Shown here: positions 51,838 through 61,277 of the stretch, one piece after another
How the letters are laid out: every line of letters starts with the position of its first letter
Position numbering within the stretch: the stretch's first letter is position 1
DNA from: an uncultured Porphyromonadaceae bacterium
Lineage (GTDB): Bacteria; Bacteroidota; Bacteroidia; Bacteroidales; Muribaculaceae
Direction of reading: 5' to 3'
NCBI GenBank assembly: GCA_902489275.1
Contig: CABTZK010000006.1
Span: 1 to 64,000 of the forward strand
Length of the DNA: 64,000 bases
Translations under genes and position numbers: made by a program
The notes under the pieces: generated by a model
The model's database searches: none
Seen by the model: the letters and a program-made list of their open reading frames with translations, nothing else
What the model was told of the DNA's origin: nothing

Positions 51838-53703
51838 TCACAAGGCTTGAATGTAGTCGTAAAGCCGCTTGTAGAACGGGTGGCGGGTCATGGTCGACGC
51901 ATCGCCCAAAATGATGAGTTTCATGCGAGCCCGCGTCATCGCCACATTCATGCGGCGCAAGTCGCGCAAGAAGCCAATCTGGCCCTCATCGTTGGCACGC
52001 ACCAGGCTAATCAGAATCACATCGCGCTCCTGCCCCTGGAAACCGTCGACCGTGTTCACCGAAATCAAGTGCCGATAAGGTTTGAAAAAACGAGCGTGCT
52101 TGATGAGCGAGCGCAACAGCTGCACTTGTGCGCGATAGGGCGAGATGATGCCCACGTCGATGCGCTCGTCGAGGATGTGCTTGCCGCCAATCTTCGCGAA
52201 ATAGTCTTGCAGCGTCTGCATCGTGAGCGCGGCCTCCTCGCGATTGACACGCCCGAAGCGCTCGCCCACGAATTGCTCCTTAAAGTCCCGGCCGCTGGTG
52301 TCTATCCACACCATGGGCTTGTCAAAATCCAAGATGCTACGATCGCACACGTCGGGCGCACTCTCAACCTCGCCGCCATAAAAGCACTTGCTTGAAAAAC
52401 GCATGATGGCATCATTCATGCGATACTGAACCTTGAGCAAGGTCACCACCTGCGGGCTGCGCTCTACAATGCGCTCCATGAGCGTCTTTCCTAATCCGCC
52501 TTGCAGCGCCTCAAGGCTCTTCACCGTGGGGGGCAACTGGCAATGGTCGCCAGCCAAAATCACTCGCGACGCTTTGCCGATGGCAATCCAGCAGGCCGCC
52601 TCGAGCGCCTGGGCAGCCTCGTCAATAAACAAGGTGGAAAATTTCATGCCTTCGAGCACGCGGCTTGCGCTCCCAGCCAGTGTGCAGGCAATGACACGCG
52701 CACTGCCGAAAATCAGGTGATTGATGCGCAATTCCAACTCAATCGCCCGATTCTTGAGGCGGTCAAGCTGCTCGTGATAGCCCATTCCGCCCCGCTTCCG
52801 CTTGCCCTGCATCTCCCGGATGGCCTTGCGAATCGCCCACAGTTGCGGATAGTCGGGATGGCTTTCAAAGCGCCGCTCATAGGTGAACGAGAGCATCTTG
52901 TCGTTCACCTTAGTGGGGTTGCCCACGCGCAGCACGTCCACGCCCCTATCTACAAGCCGCTCGCTAATCCAGTCAACCGCCATATTGCTTTGGGCGCACA
53001 CTAAAACCTGGGTCTCGCGATGCAGGGTCTCCACGATAGCCTCTACCAGCGTGGTGGTCTTTCCCGTGCCAGGAGGGCCGTGGATAATGGCGACATCCTT
53101 GCAGCGGAGCACCTCATTCACCGCTTTTTCCTGCATCGCATTCAGCCATGGGAATCGCATGGCATCGAAAGTGAGTTTCCGTGTTTCGCTACAGCCGTAA
53201 AACATATCGCGCAACTCGGCCAATCGGCCTTTTTTAGCCTTCATCACGTGGTCGAGGGCATTCATCATCAGCCTGTAGGTCGTCTCATCAAATGAAAGCT
53301 GAACACCCAGTCGGCTGGCATTGCGCAACTCGGCGACAGAGCCCGTGTCGCTCACTGCAACGACCATGCGCTCCGAATCGGCATAACTGACCGTGCCTGC
53401 CAACTCGAAATAGCGAATCTCATTGCGGGAGTCAACGCTAAACCACATCACATGGCGGCCATACTCAAAGTTGTGCTCGATATCGGTATCCTCCATTCGG
53501 CAAACCTCAACCACCAATTGATTCAGCGCATTGTAGTAACTGCGGCCTAAACGCAACGGAAACCAGCAATCGCCTCGCTTCACCTTCCGGTCGATGCCGT
53601 AGACTTCGGTTTGACGGCAAAATTCTGCGCGCTCGGCATCATGCTCCAGCTGGAGCAGCGCCTTTTGCCGTTGTAGTTGCAATATGGGATGGGCAGCCTT
53701 CAT
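51838..53703 (-). CDS. Superfamily 1 helicase, IGHMBP2/UPF1-like
   Basis: The 621-residue protein has the complete SF1 set: Walker A GPPGTGKTTTLVEA near residue 210, motif II FIDEAAQALEA near 365, RVILAGDHCQLPPTV near 385, motif V NTVDGFQGQERDVI near 550 and motif VI MNVAMTRARMKLIILGD near 590. The N-terminal 150 residues resemble the beta-barrel of SMUBP-2-like helicases. It probably unwinds RNA or DNA in the cytoplasm; the physiological substrate is unknown. A TATCTTTG element lies about 10 bases before the start codon. Confidence 0.9.
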   Translation of the reverse strand: MKAAHPILQLQRQKALLQLEHDAERAEFCRQTEVYGIDRKVKRGDCWFPLRLGRSYYNALNQLVVEVCRMEDTDIEHNFEYGRHVMWFSVDSRNEIRYFELAGTVSYADSERMVVAVSDTGSVAELRNASRLGVQLSFDETTYRLMMNALDHVMKAKKGRLAELRDMFYGCSETRKLTFDAMRFPWLNAMQEKAVNEVLRCKDVAIIHGPPGTGKTTTLVEAIVETLHRETQVLVCAQSNMAVDWISERLVDRGVDVLRVGNPTKVNDKMLSFTYERRFESHPDYPQLWAIRKAIREMQGKRKRGGMGYHEQLDRLKNRAIELELRINHLIFGSARVIACTLAGSASRVLEGMKFSTLFIDEAAQALEAACWIAIGKASRVILAGDHCQLPPTVKSLEALQGGLGKTLMERIVERSPQVVTLLKVQYRMNDAIMRFSSKCFYGGEVESAPDVCDRSILDFDKPMVWIDTSGRDFKEQFVGERFGRVNREEAALTMQTLQDYFAKIGGKHILDERIDVGIISPYRAQVQLLRSLIKHARFFKPYRHLISVNTVDGFQGQERDVILISLVRANDEGQIGFLRDLRRMNVAMTRARMKLIILGDASTMTRHPFYKRLYDYIQAL

Positions 53704-53712
53704 AGCAGGCTA

Positions 53713-53720
53713 CAAAGATA
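53713..53720 (-). promoter_or_regulatory. -7 element of the helicase gene
   Basis: TATCTTTG on the minus strand is 9 bases from the start codon, so the mRNA would be almost leaderless. No clear -33 element. Confidence 0.4.
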
Positions 53721-53814
53721 GCACTTTTACGCACAACAACCGAATCGCAGCAAATTCCGCATTGAAAGGTATTCAGATTTTCAATACAAAAAAAAAGAAT
53801 ACTCCAAACAAATC

Positions 53815-53857
53815 CCACATTCTGCATCCAATTGCCCAAAGTGAAGTCCAATTAATT
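53815..53857 (+). repeat. Inverted duplicate of the histidine-kinase 3' end
   Basis: These 43 bases equal the reverse complement of 50510-50552 at 41 positions. Read on the plus strand they encode FCIQLPKVKSN and a stop, the kinase C-terminus. No other kinase sequence is present. The rest of the 405-base gap 53704-54108 is AT-rich and holds only promoters. Confidence 0.8.
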
Positions 53858-54053
53858 CTAATTAATTTCTTGCACTCTGGTACCTATATATTACCGTCCA
53901 TAAGAAATAGCGTATAGAAGCAACTTCTCAAAAATTGTCAGCGCACTCCAAAAACGAAATAAGGGATATGACCATATTTGAGTGCTTTGCGCTATCGTCA
54001 TGACATTACTTTTGGGTGAGAGTTTGCACTTTCAAGTTAAAATCGTGGTGCGG

Positions 54054-54086
54054 TGTGGCAATAGTCGATATTTTGAACTAACTTTG
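54054..54086 (+). promoter_or_regulatory. Promoter for polA
   Basis: TGTG at 54054-54057, 21 bases and TAACTTTG at 54079-54086; the leader would be about 17 bases. Confidence 0.55.
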
Positions 54087-54108
54087 CCCATAATAACCAT
54101 CACATACA

Positions 54109-56892
54109 ATGACGATGACACAGCAACATAGACTTTTCCTGCTCGACGCCTACGCGCTGATTTTCCGCGCCTACTATGCGCTCATCCGCAATCCTAAGTT
54201 CTCCACCAAGGGCATTGACACGAGTGCCATCTTTGGCTTTGTCAACACGTTGCAGGAGCTGCTCAAGCGCGAGCAACCCAGCCACATCGCCGTGTGCTTC
54301 GACCCTGGCGGCAAGACTTTCCGCCACGAGGCCTACGCGCCTTACAAAGCCAACCGCGACGCCACCCCCGAGGGCATCAAAGTGGCGGTACCCTACATCA
54401 AGCGCATTTTGAAAGCTTACAACATCCCCATCTACCAGGTGGATGGCTATGAGGCCGATGATGTGATAGGCACCCTCTCTCACCAAGCGGCCAAAAAGGG
54501 CTTCGAGACTTTCATGGTGACGGGCGACAAGGACTTTGGCCAGTTGGTGAGCAAGCACGAGAAGATTTATCACCCTGGCAAAAACGAGATTGAGGGCGTG
54601 GAAGAAATCAAGGCCAAATACGGCATCAAAGACCCCATCCAGGTCATCGACATCTTAGGGCTTATGGGCGACACGGCCGACAATATCCCTGGATGCCCCG
54701 GCGTGGGCCCCAAGACAGCCGAGAAGCTGATTCAGCGCTATGAATCCATCGAAAACCTGCTCAACCACACCCATGAGCTCAAGGGCAGCCTCAAGCAAAA
54801 GATTGAGGAAAACGCTGAGCAAATCGGCTTCTCAAAGTTCCTGGCCACCATCAAAACCGATGTGCCTATCACGCTCGAAGAGGAGGCGCTGCGCCGCGTG
54901 CCCGTCGACTATGCAGCCCTGCGCGAGGTGTTCAACGAACTGGAGTTCCGCACGCTCACCACCCGCATCATCGAGCATGGCGAGGGCAACATTGGCATTG
55001 AAAATGTGGAAGCGCACACAGCCCATGGCAGCAGTCAAGGCAGTTTATTTGACTTTGCCGAAGCCCCTGCAAGCACTCCACACGATGCTCCAGTCACAAA
55101 CAATATCAAAAGTCACCAGTACGACTACCGCCTGATTGCCGACCTCGACGAGGCCAAAGCCCACGTGCAGTCATTGCTCCACCAGCCCCGCGTGGCCATC
55201 TACATCGCAGCCGCTGGCGAGCAAGCCATGACCGCTCAAATTCAAGGTTTCGCCCTGTGTGCCGAACCTCACAAGGCTGTCTACTTACCTATGGACGGTT
55301 TTGGGTGGATGCTCGACGCCGTGAGACCCCTTTTCACCAGCCCGTGCTGCTTAGTGAGCAATGACGTGAAACGCGACATGGTGATGCTCCACGCTGCCCA
55401 AGTGGAGTGGACAGCGCCCTATTACGATACTGGCGTGGCGCACTACTTGCTCCAGCCCGAGCGCAGCCACGAGACAGTCAAGATAGCCAAGGAACTGCTC
55501 AACTACGACAGCATCGACCCCGAAACCTACCTGGGACCAAAAGGCAGAGGGCAAAAAAAATTCTTCCAGCTCAAACCCGAAACACAAACCCTGGTGACCT
55601 GTGAGCTGGCCGAGCTCACACTGGCTCTGCCCCAGGCACTCGACCAAAAGCTCAACCACGAGGGCATGACCTCCTTGCTCTCCCGCATCGAGCTGCCGCT
55701 CGTCGAGGTGCTGGCATCCATGGAAATCGCGGGCGCGCGCATTGATGTGAAAGCGCTCAAAGACTACTCGGCCAAGCTCACTGGCCAAGTGAGCCAGCTG
55801 GAACAAACGTGCTTTGAGCTGGCTGGCGAGCGCTTCAACACCGCCTCGCCCGCACAAGTGGGAGAAATCCTCTTTGACAAGCTCCAACTCGACGACAAGG
55901 CAAAAAAAACCAAGACCGGGCAATACAGCACCACCGAGGAAATCTTGATGAAATTGCACGACAGGCATCCGCTCGTGGGAAAAATCCTCGAATTAAGAGG
56001 CATTCGCAAGTTGCTCTCGACCTACGTCAATGCCCTGCCAAAACTCATCAACCCCATCACGGGGCGCATCCACACGACATTTAACCAAACGGTCACTGCC
56101 ACTGGGCGACTCTCATCGACCAACCCCAACTTGCAGAACATCCCTGTGAGAAGCGACGAGGGCAAGGAAATTCGCAGAGCCTTTATCCCTGCCGATGGCC
56201 ATGTGTTTTTCAGTGCCGACTACTCGCAAATCGAGTTGCGGCTCGTGGCCGACCTGAGCAACGACACCACCATGCTCGACGCTTTCAAGCATGGGCACGA
56301 CATCCATGCCCTCACAGCGGCCAAAATCTATCATGAAAACCTGGCCGACGTCACCAGCGACCAGCGACGCAAAGCCAAAACCGCCAACTTTGGAATCCTC
56401 TATGGCATTTCGCCCTTTGGCCTATCCGAACGCCTCTCGATTCCACGGAGCGAGGCCAAGATGCTCATCGACGGCTACTTCAGCACCTTCCCGCAAGTGC
56501 GCGACTACATCGACCACAGTGTGGCACAAGCCAGGGAAAAAGGCTATGTGACCACCGTCTACGGCCGACGACGAATGCTCCCCGACATCAACTCGCGCAA
56601 CGCTGTGGTGCGCAGCTTCAGCGAACGCAATGCCGTGAACGCGCCCATCCAAGGCACCGCAGCCGACATCATCAAAATGGCGATGATTGCCATTCACAGG
56701 CGTTTCAAGGAGGAAGGCTTGCAATCGAAGATGATCCTGCAAGTGCACGACGAACTCAACTTCGACGTGGTGCCGACGGAACTCGACCAGGTACAGGAAA
56801 TCGTTGTGCGTGAAATGGAAAACGTGTATCACGGAAACGTGAAACTCACAGCAAGCCATGGTGCTGCTGGAAATTGGCTTGATGCACACTAA
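54109..56892 (+). CDS. polA: DNA polymerase I, proofreading domain apparently inactive
   Basis: PolA fills gaps and removes RNA primers. The 5'-3' exonuclease domain occupies about residues 1-290 (YEADDVIGTLSHQ; VTGDKDFGQLV). The polymerase domain spans about 520-927 with the motifs FFSADYSQIELRLVADLS, RRKAKTANFGILYGISPFGL and LQVHDELNFDV intact. The 3'-5' exonuclease region (about 340-510) is present but degenerate: where active members have DTE there is IAAAGEQ, and the last acidic motif is CELAELTLAL. It is thus likely Taq-like, without proofreading. A start at 54115 is an alternative. Confidence 0.95.
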   Translation: MTMTQQHRLFLLDAYALIFRAYYALIRNPKFSTKGIDTSAIFGFVNTLQELLKREQPSHIAVCFDPGGKTFRHEAYAPYKANRDATPEGIKVAVPYIKRILKAYNIPIYQVDGYEADDVIGTLSHQAAKKGFETFMVTGDKDFGQLVSKHEKIYHPGKNEIEGVEEIKAKYGIKDPIQVIDILGLMGDTADNIPGCPGVGPKTAEKLIQRYESIENLLNHTHELKGSLKQKIEENAEQIGFSKFLATIKTDVPITLEEEALRRVPVDYAALREVFNELEFRTLTTRIIEHGEGNIGIENVEAHTAHGSSQGSLFDFAEAPASTPHDAPVTNNIKSHQYDYRLIADLDEAKAHVQSLLHQPRVAIYIAAAGEQAMTAQIQGFALCAEPHKAVYLPMDGFGWMLDAVRPLFTSPCCLVSNDVKRDMVMLHAAQVEWTAPYYDTGVAHYLLQPERSHETVKIAKELLNYDSIDPETYLGPKGRGQKKFFQLKPETQTLVTCELAELTLALPQALDQKLNHEGMTSLLSRIELPLVEVLASMEIAGARIDVKALKDYSAKLTGQVSQLEQTCFELAGERFNTASPAQVGEILFDKLQLDDKAKKTKTGQYSTTEEILMKLHDRHPLVGKILELRGIRKLLSTYVNALPKLINPITGRIHTTFNQTVTATGRLSSTNPNLQNIPVRSDEGKEIRRAFIPADGHVFFSADYSQIELRLVADLSNDTTMLDAFKHGHDIHALTAAKIYHENLADVTSDQRRKAKTANFGILYGISPFGLSERLSIPRSEAKMLIDGYFSTFPQVRDYIDHSVAQAREKGYVTTVYGRRRMLPDINSRNAVVRSFSERNAVNAPIQGTAADIIKMAMIAIHRRFKEEGLQSKMILQVHDELNFDVVPTELDQVQEIVVREMENVYHGNVKLTASHGAAGNWLDAH

Positions 56893-57023
56893 AAACTCAC
56901 TAAAAACGAGAAATAATCCAAAAATAAGACAACAAAACACCTAAAACTGCCCCCCTTTTGGCATTATTTTCCTTAAAATCCCCCGTTTTTAAGATTTTTT
57001 TATGATTATTGATGTATTTTTTA

Positions 57024-57053
57024 TTGTATTTCAAAAAAACTGTACTACCTTTG
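57024..57053 (+). promoter_or_regulatory. Promoter of a short transcription unit
   Basis: TTG at 57024-57026, 19 bases and TACCTTTG at 57046-57053. No gene follows on the plus strand before the convergent exporter gene; a terminator hairpin follows at 57128. Confidence 0.6.
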
Positions 57054-57058
57054 CAATA

Positions 57059-57161
57059 CAAAACCGAATCAATGACATCAATGAACTAACAACAAAAATT
57101 ATATACTTGAATTTTGGTTATGATAAAGGTGCGCTTTTGGGAAAAAGTGCACTTTTATTTT
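57059..57161 (+). ncRNA. Candidate small RNA
   Basis: Between the promoter at 57024-57053 and an 11-bp hairpin with two G-U pairs (ggtgcgctttt at 57128-57138, aaaagtgcact at 57143-57153), followed by tttatttt, lies a unit of about 100 bases. It contains only a five-codon frame, so an untranslated RNA is the simplest reading. The 314-base gap 56893-57206 otherwise holds AT-rich sequence. Confidence 0.45.
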
Positions 57162-57206
57162 ATCCCGCTTCTCTATGCTTCGGGCGGCAAGCGCAGCCAC
57201 ACGCCC

Positions 57207-59036
57207 TTAGAATTTTTGCATATCGACGAGGTGCTTGTAAGCCCCGCCGCGCGCGATGAGTTGCTCGTGCGTGCCTTGCTCCACGATGCGCCCATCTTGC
57301 AGCACGCAAATCAAGTCGGCATTCTTAATGGTCGATAGGCGATGAGCAATCACCAGCGTGGTGCGGTTTTTCATCAACTGGTCAAGTGCCTCTTGCACAA
57401 GATACTCGCTCTCGGTATCGAGCGCCGAGGTAGCCTCGTCAAGAATGAGGATAGGCGGGTTTTTCAGGACGGCCCGCGCTATGCTCAAGCGCTGCCGCTG
57501 GCCGCCCGAGAGGTTGCTGCCGCGGTCGCCTATATTGGTTTGAAATCCCTTGTCGGTCGCCATGATGAAGTCATAGGCATTGGCAATCTTGGCAGCGGCA
57601 ATGACTTCTTGCTCGGTGGCGCTTTCCACGCCAAAGGTGATGTTGTTATAGATCGTGTCGTTAAAGAGGATGGCCTCTTGATTCACGTTGCCCATGAGCG
57701 CTCGAAGGTCGAACTTGCTGAACTCGCGGATGTCGATGCCGTCAATTTTAATGGCGCCCTCATTCACATCGTAGAAGCGCGGTAGCAAGTCGGCCAAAGT
57801 GGTTTTTCCACTGCCGCTTTGCCCCACGAGTGCCACCGTCTGGCCTCGTGCAATATAGAGATTCACACCGTCCACCACCCACTGCTCGCTATAGCGGAAG
57901 CGCACGTGCTCATAGCTGATGCCCTGTTTCATCTCCTTTAACACAATGGGCTGGTCGGGGTCTTTGAGATGGTTCTCGGCCTTTAGAATCTTGTCGATGC
58001 GCTGCATCGAGGCCAAGCCCCGCTGAATGGAATAACTGGCCTTGCTGAAATCCTTAGCCGGGTTAATGATGCTGTAGAAAATCACCATGTAGTAGATGAA
58101 CGACGGCGCAGTGATTGACGAGTTCCCGTCTAAAATCAACTTACCGCCAAACCACAGCACAATGGCTATCGTGGCAGTACCCAGAAATTCACTCATGGGA
58201 TGAGCGAGCTCATAGCGACGGTTCATCTGCCGGCTCATGAGCCGAAACCGCTCGTTCTCTGCCCCAAAGCGACGCTTGGCCTTCTCCTCGGCATTAAAAG
58301 CCTTGATGATGCGCAACCCGCCGATGCTCTCCTCGATATTGCTTAGCAGCGTGCCCGATTGGTTCTGAACATCGAGCGACTTGCGTTTCAAGCGTTTGCC
58401 CACGCGGCCCATGATGGCACCTGCCACTGGCAGCAAAATGAGTACAAACACCGTTAACTGCCAACTCACGATAATCATCGTGGCCAAGCACACGATAATC
58501 ATGATAGGGTTTTTAAACATCATGTCGAGACTCGACATCACCGAGTTCTCCACCTCCGTCACATCGCTGCTCATGCGAGCCATCACATCACCCTTGCGCT
58601 CATTGCTGAAAAAGGAAATGGGCAGCGACACGATTTTACCGTAAATTTGGTTACGCAAGTCTCGCACCACACCCGTGCGAATGGCAATCATGTGATAGGC
58701 AGCCAAGTAGGCACTGCCCGTCTTGACACCGGCAAGAATCACAAGCGCCAAGGCAATGGCGGCCAAAGCCACACTGGAACCCTGTGCCTGAATGATGCAC
58801 TGCACATAGTAGTAGAAATCGTTGACTACCACATCTTTAATGCTTGCGCTTCCCAAAGGCATCAAGTCGTAATGCGCTTGATTGATGCCAAAGAGCATCT
58901 CCAAGATGGGAATGATGAGCGCAAAAGAAAACAAGGTGAAAAACGCGGCTAAGATATTGAACAAGACATTGAGCGCAATATTGCGCTTGTAAGGCGGAAT
59001 GAATCGGCTCAAAATCTGAAAAAATCCTTTAAACAT
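57207..59036 (-). CDS. ABC transporter, MsbA-like lipid exporter
   Basis: The 609-residue half-transporter has six membrane helices within about residues 20-330 and an ATPase domain after about 365. Walker A GQSGSGKTTLADLLPRFYD, the signature LSGGQRQRLSIARA and Walker B ILILDEATSALD are all intact. Family members of this length flip lipid A-core or other lipids across the inner membrane; multidrug export is an alternative. With waaA it fits LPS biogenesis. It stands alone and converges on the small transcript at 57059. Confidence 0.88.
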   Translation of the reverse strand: MFKGFFQILSRFIPPYKRNIALNVLFNILAAFFTLFSFALIIPILEMLFGINQAHYDLMPLGSASIKDVVVNDFYYYVQCIIQAQGSSVALAAIALALVILAGVKTGSAYLAAYHMIAIRTGVVRDLRNQIYGKIVSLPISFFSNERKGDVMARMSSDVTEVENSVMSSLDMMFKNPIMIIVCLATMIIVSWQLTVFVLILLPVAGAIMGRVGKRLKRKSLDVQNQSGTLLSNIEESIGGLRIIKAFNAEEKAKRRFGAENERFRLMSRQMNRRYELAHPMSEFLGTATIAIVLWFGGKLILDGNSSITAPSFIYYMVIFYSIINPAKDFSKASYSIQRGLASMQRIDKILKAENHLKDPDQPIVLKEMKQGISYEHVRFRYSEQWVVDGVNLYIARGQTVALVGQSGSGKTTLADLLPRFYDVNEGAIKIDGIDIREFSKFDLRALMGNVNQEAILFNDTIYNNITFGVESATEQEVIAAAKIANAYDFIMATDKGFQTNIGDRGSNLSGGQRQRLSIARAVLKNPPILILDEATSALDTESEYLVQEALDQLMKNRTTLVIAHRLSTIKNADLICVLQDGRIVEQGTHEQLIARGGAYKHLVDMQKF

Positions 59037-59077
59037 CTTGTATATGATATAGTGTCAGTGCTTTGTAATGAAGTGAA

Positions 59078-59085
59078 CAAAGGTA
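59078..59085 (-). promoter_or_regulatory. -7 element of the exporter gene
   Basis: TACCTTTG on the minus strand, about 40 bases before the start at 59036. The gap 59037-59338 holds no other recognisable feature. Confidence 0.45.
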
Positions 59086-59338
59086 CAAAATAATTTTAGA
59101 TATAGGAGAAATAAGAAATCAGAAATCTGTCGTGCAGATTCAACACCAACCAAGGCTTTAGAATCCAATAGCAAATGCAGAATAATGAAAAGTGTGCGTA
59201 GAATTTGGATTTTGGTATCTCGAAGTTCAGTTTTTCTCTCTTGACCTTCTGTTGTTTCTCTTTTGTAGTTCTTTTATTTTCCAGCCCGAGAAGTCACTCT
59301 GCAATGCTGACGACCCCGCTGCCAATTGGGAATCTCCA

Positions 59339-59734
59339 TCAGTGGCCTAACCCGTATAGCACCCCCAAAAGTGCCAGAATGATTACAATGATAGGGATAT
59401 AGATGGCGGCACTCTGCCGCCGCTCTAATTGCAAATGCAAGTCGCTGAGCGAAATCACGCGCCCGCAAGCGCAGTCATGCGCTATTTCAAGCAGATGCCT
59501 GGGACGGTGAGGTGATGCGGCTACACAGCGCTGCAAAGCCTTGCCGTAGGCAACAATGGCGGCACGCTCGTCGATTTTAGAGTCTTCGCGTGGGAAAAGG
59601 AGTATCTCGCGAAAATCGTCACTGAACATGAAACTCTCCTCGTCAACACGACCCATCCACCCGTCCTCGAAAGCTAAGGTAATGGCCTCAACAGCTGGCT
59701 GCTGCATGAGCACCTCCACACGCGGTGAAATCAT
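59339..59734 (-). CDS. Small protein with C-terminal membrane anchor
   Basis: No family is recognised. The product of about 131 residues has a soluble body and one hydrophobic segment at the very end (AIYIPIIVIILALLGVLYGL), as in tail-anchored proteins. I start at MISPRVEVLMQQP (59734). The same frame extends upstream into the 3' end of the zinc-ribbon gene, and a TTG start near its stop is possible. It lies 25 bases after that gene on the same strand, so the two are probably co-transcribed. Confidence 0.55.
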   Translation of the reverse strand: MISPRVEVLMQQPAVEAITLAFEDGWMGRVDEESFMFSDDFREILLFPREDSKIDERAAIVAYGKALQRCVAASPHRPRHLLEIAHDCACGRVISLSDLHLQLERRQSAAIYIPIIVIILALLGVLYGLGH

Positions 59735-59759
59735 TCCCTTAACAATGAGCGACTTGAGA

Positions 59760-61082
59760 CTAACCAACTTTTTTAGAGGTGTTTTGCGATAGGTTATACT
59801 GATACTTGCCATTGCTTGTGCGGATGTTCACGATACCGCCCTCGCTGTCTTCCCAGCCAATATCGGTTGCCTGGCCATGGCCAAAGTGTACTTCAAAATT
59901 GGTATTGCTGCGCTTGTTGAAGGCAACCACCTTGCCGTTCTTGAGCAGGAACACGACATAGCCGGGACCGTTCACCTTCTTGCTGAACTCGTCGGCACGG
60001 AACAAGGGCTTGCTCTTGTCCACTTGCTTCGCTTCCATTTGCACTTCCTCGCCTGTAGCCAGCAACTCGGCCTTTCTTTCATCTTCCTCCATCTTAAACC
60101 TGATGGAGTCGTTCCGGGCTTTTTCGGCCTCCTCACGAGCTTTCTCGGCTTTCTCGGCGGCTATTTCCTCGTCGGTTGGAATGTGCAGGTAACCAATGTT
60201 TTGGGCGTGCTCCTTCAAGCGAGAGGCCAAAATGCCATTGTTGGAATTGTCTGAGCGGGAAATGATTTGATACTTTCCCTCGCTATTGAGCACAATCTCG
60301 CCTGTGAAATCAACTTGAGCAACCACGTCGCTCGACTCAACATCGTAGTAGCAAGTCGAGACAGTTCCCTCGCCTTGGCGGTTTTGAGGCAAGTTCAAAT
60401 AAGCAAAGTAAAAGTAAGTTTTTCCATTCACGTTGTCCATGTAGGGGAGCTCGGCATCTGAAGTGCGCATCTCGCTGTTGTCAAACACAAGCGTGCGGCC
60501 GTTGATATACTTCGTCTTACTTAACCTGATGTCCCAGTCACTCCCATTCTTGACCAACGTGTAAATTTTGTAGAACGAGTGCAGGTCGTCGCTCAAGTAG
60601 GTGACGCCAATGAGTTTGTCCGTCAATTTTCCCTGTCCGTCAATCACCCGCATGGCATAGGCTATTTTGCTGCCGTCGTCTTTCATGTTATTGGCCTCAA
60701 GGGCGCGGTTAAAGATATCTATTGAGGAACTGTCGGCCGCACTTGCCCCTGTGGCAACCTCAATAGGCTCACGATGATTACCGCTATAAAAGCACTGCTT
60801 GATAATGAATAGGCCCACAAAAGCCAAAATACCCAAAATGATGAAAGTATAACGCGTCTTGTGGCTTCCAGCCTGCTCTTCTCGGGCAGCTTTCTCGCTG
60901 TCGCCCGTGTTGTCCTTGACCAACATCTCACGGCACACGGGGCAAAAAATCGAGTCAGACGGTATGGTATGGTGGCACTTGGGACACTCCATCTCGCTCG
61001 CCAACAGAAAACCGCAATAGTTGCAATATTTAGAACCCTCTGGAACAACTTTTCCACAATTTGGACACCTATTGTCTGCCAT
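59760..61082 (-). CDS. Zinc-ribbon membrane protein of unknown function
   Basis: The 440-residue protein opens with two zinc ribbons (CPNCGKVVPEGSKYCNYCG and CPKCHHTIPSDSIFCPVC) in the first 55 residues. One membrane helix follows at about 80-97 (FIILGILAFVGLFIIKQCF) and then a large domain with a Glu/Lys-rich helix near 320-370. The topology suggests cytoplasmic zinc ribbons and an external domain. Zinc-ribbon fronted membrane proteins occur widely in Bacteroidetes, but I cannot name this one. A TATCTTTG element lies about 30 bases upstream. Confidence 0.72.
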   Translation of the reverse strand: MADNRCPNCGKVVPEGSKYCNYCGFLLASEMECPKCHHTIPSDSIFCPVCREMLVKDNTGDSEKAAREEQAGSHKTRYTFIILGILAFVGLFIIKQCFYSGNHREPIEVATGASAADSSSIDIFNRALEANNMKDDGSKIAYAMRVIDGQGKLTDKLIGVTYLSDDLHSFYKIYTLVKNGSDWDIRLSKTKYINGRTLVFDNSEMRTSDAELPYMDNVNGKTYFYFAYLNLPQNRQGEGTVSTCYYDVESSDVVAQVDFTGEIVLNSEGKYQIISRSDNSNNGILASRLKEHAQNIGYLHIPTDEEIAAEKAEKAREEAEKARNDSIRFKMEEDERKAELLATGEEVQMEAKQVDKSKPLFRADEFSKKVNGPGYVVFLLKNGKVVAFNKRSNTNFEVHFGHGQATDIGWEDSEGGIVNIRTSNGKYQYNLSQNTSKKVG

Positions 61083-61109
61083 AATTAGGAGTTTTTAGAA
61101 TACAACACG

Positions 61110-61117
61110 CAAAGATA
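61110..61117 (-). promoter_or_regulatory. -7 element of the zinc-ribbon gene
   Basis: TATCTTTG on the minus strand, about 28 bases before the start at 61082; the -33 side is T-rich and indistinct. Confidence 0.4.
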
Positions 61118-61277
61118 AAGTTTTTTCTTAATAAAAACCTGTAAGACCCTGAAAAAATTACTATGCCACCAGCTATTAAGACTAAAAAACAAAAGCAAGA
61201 AAGCAAGCCAATCATTGACTTTCATCTTATCTTTTGCTCTTTTTCACAAAAAAAATGATGCGTTGAATCTGGACTTT

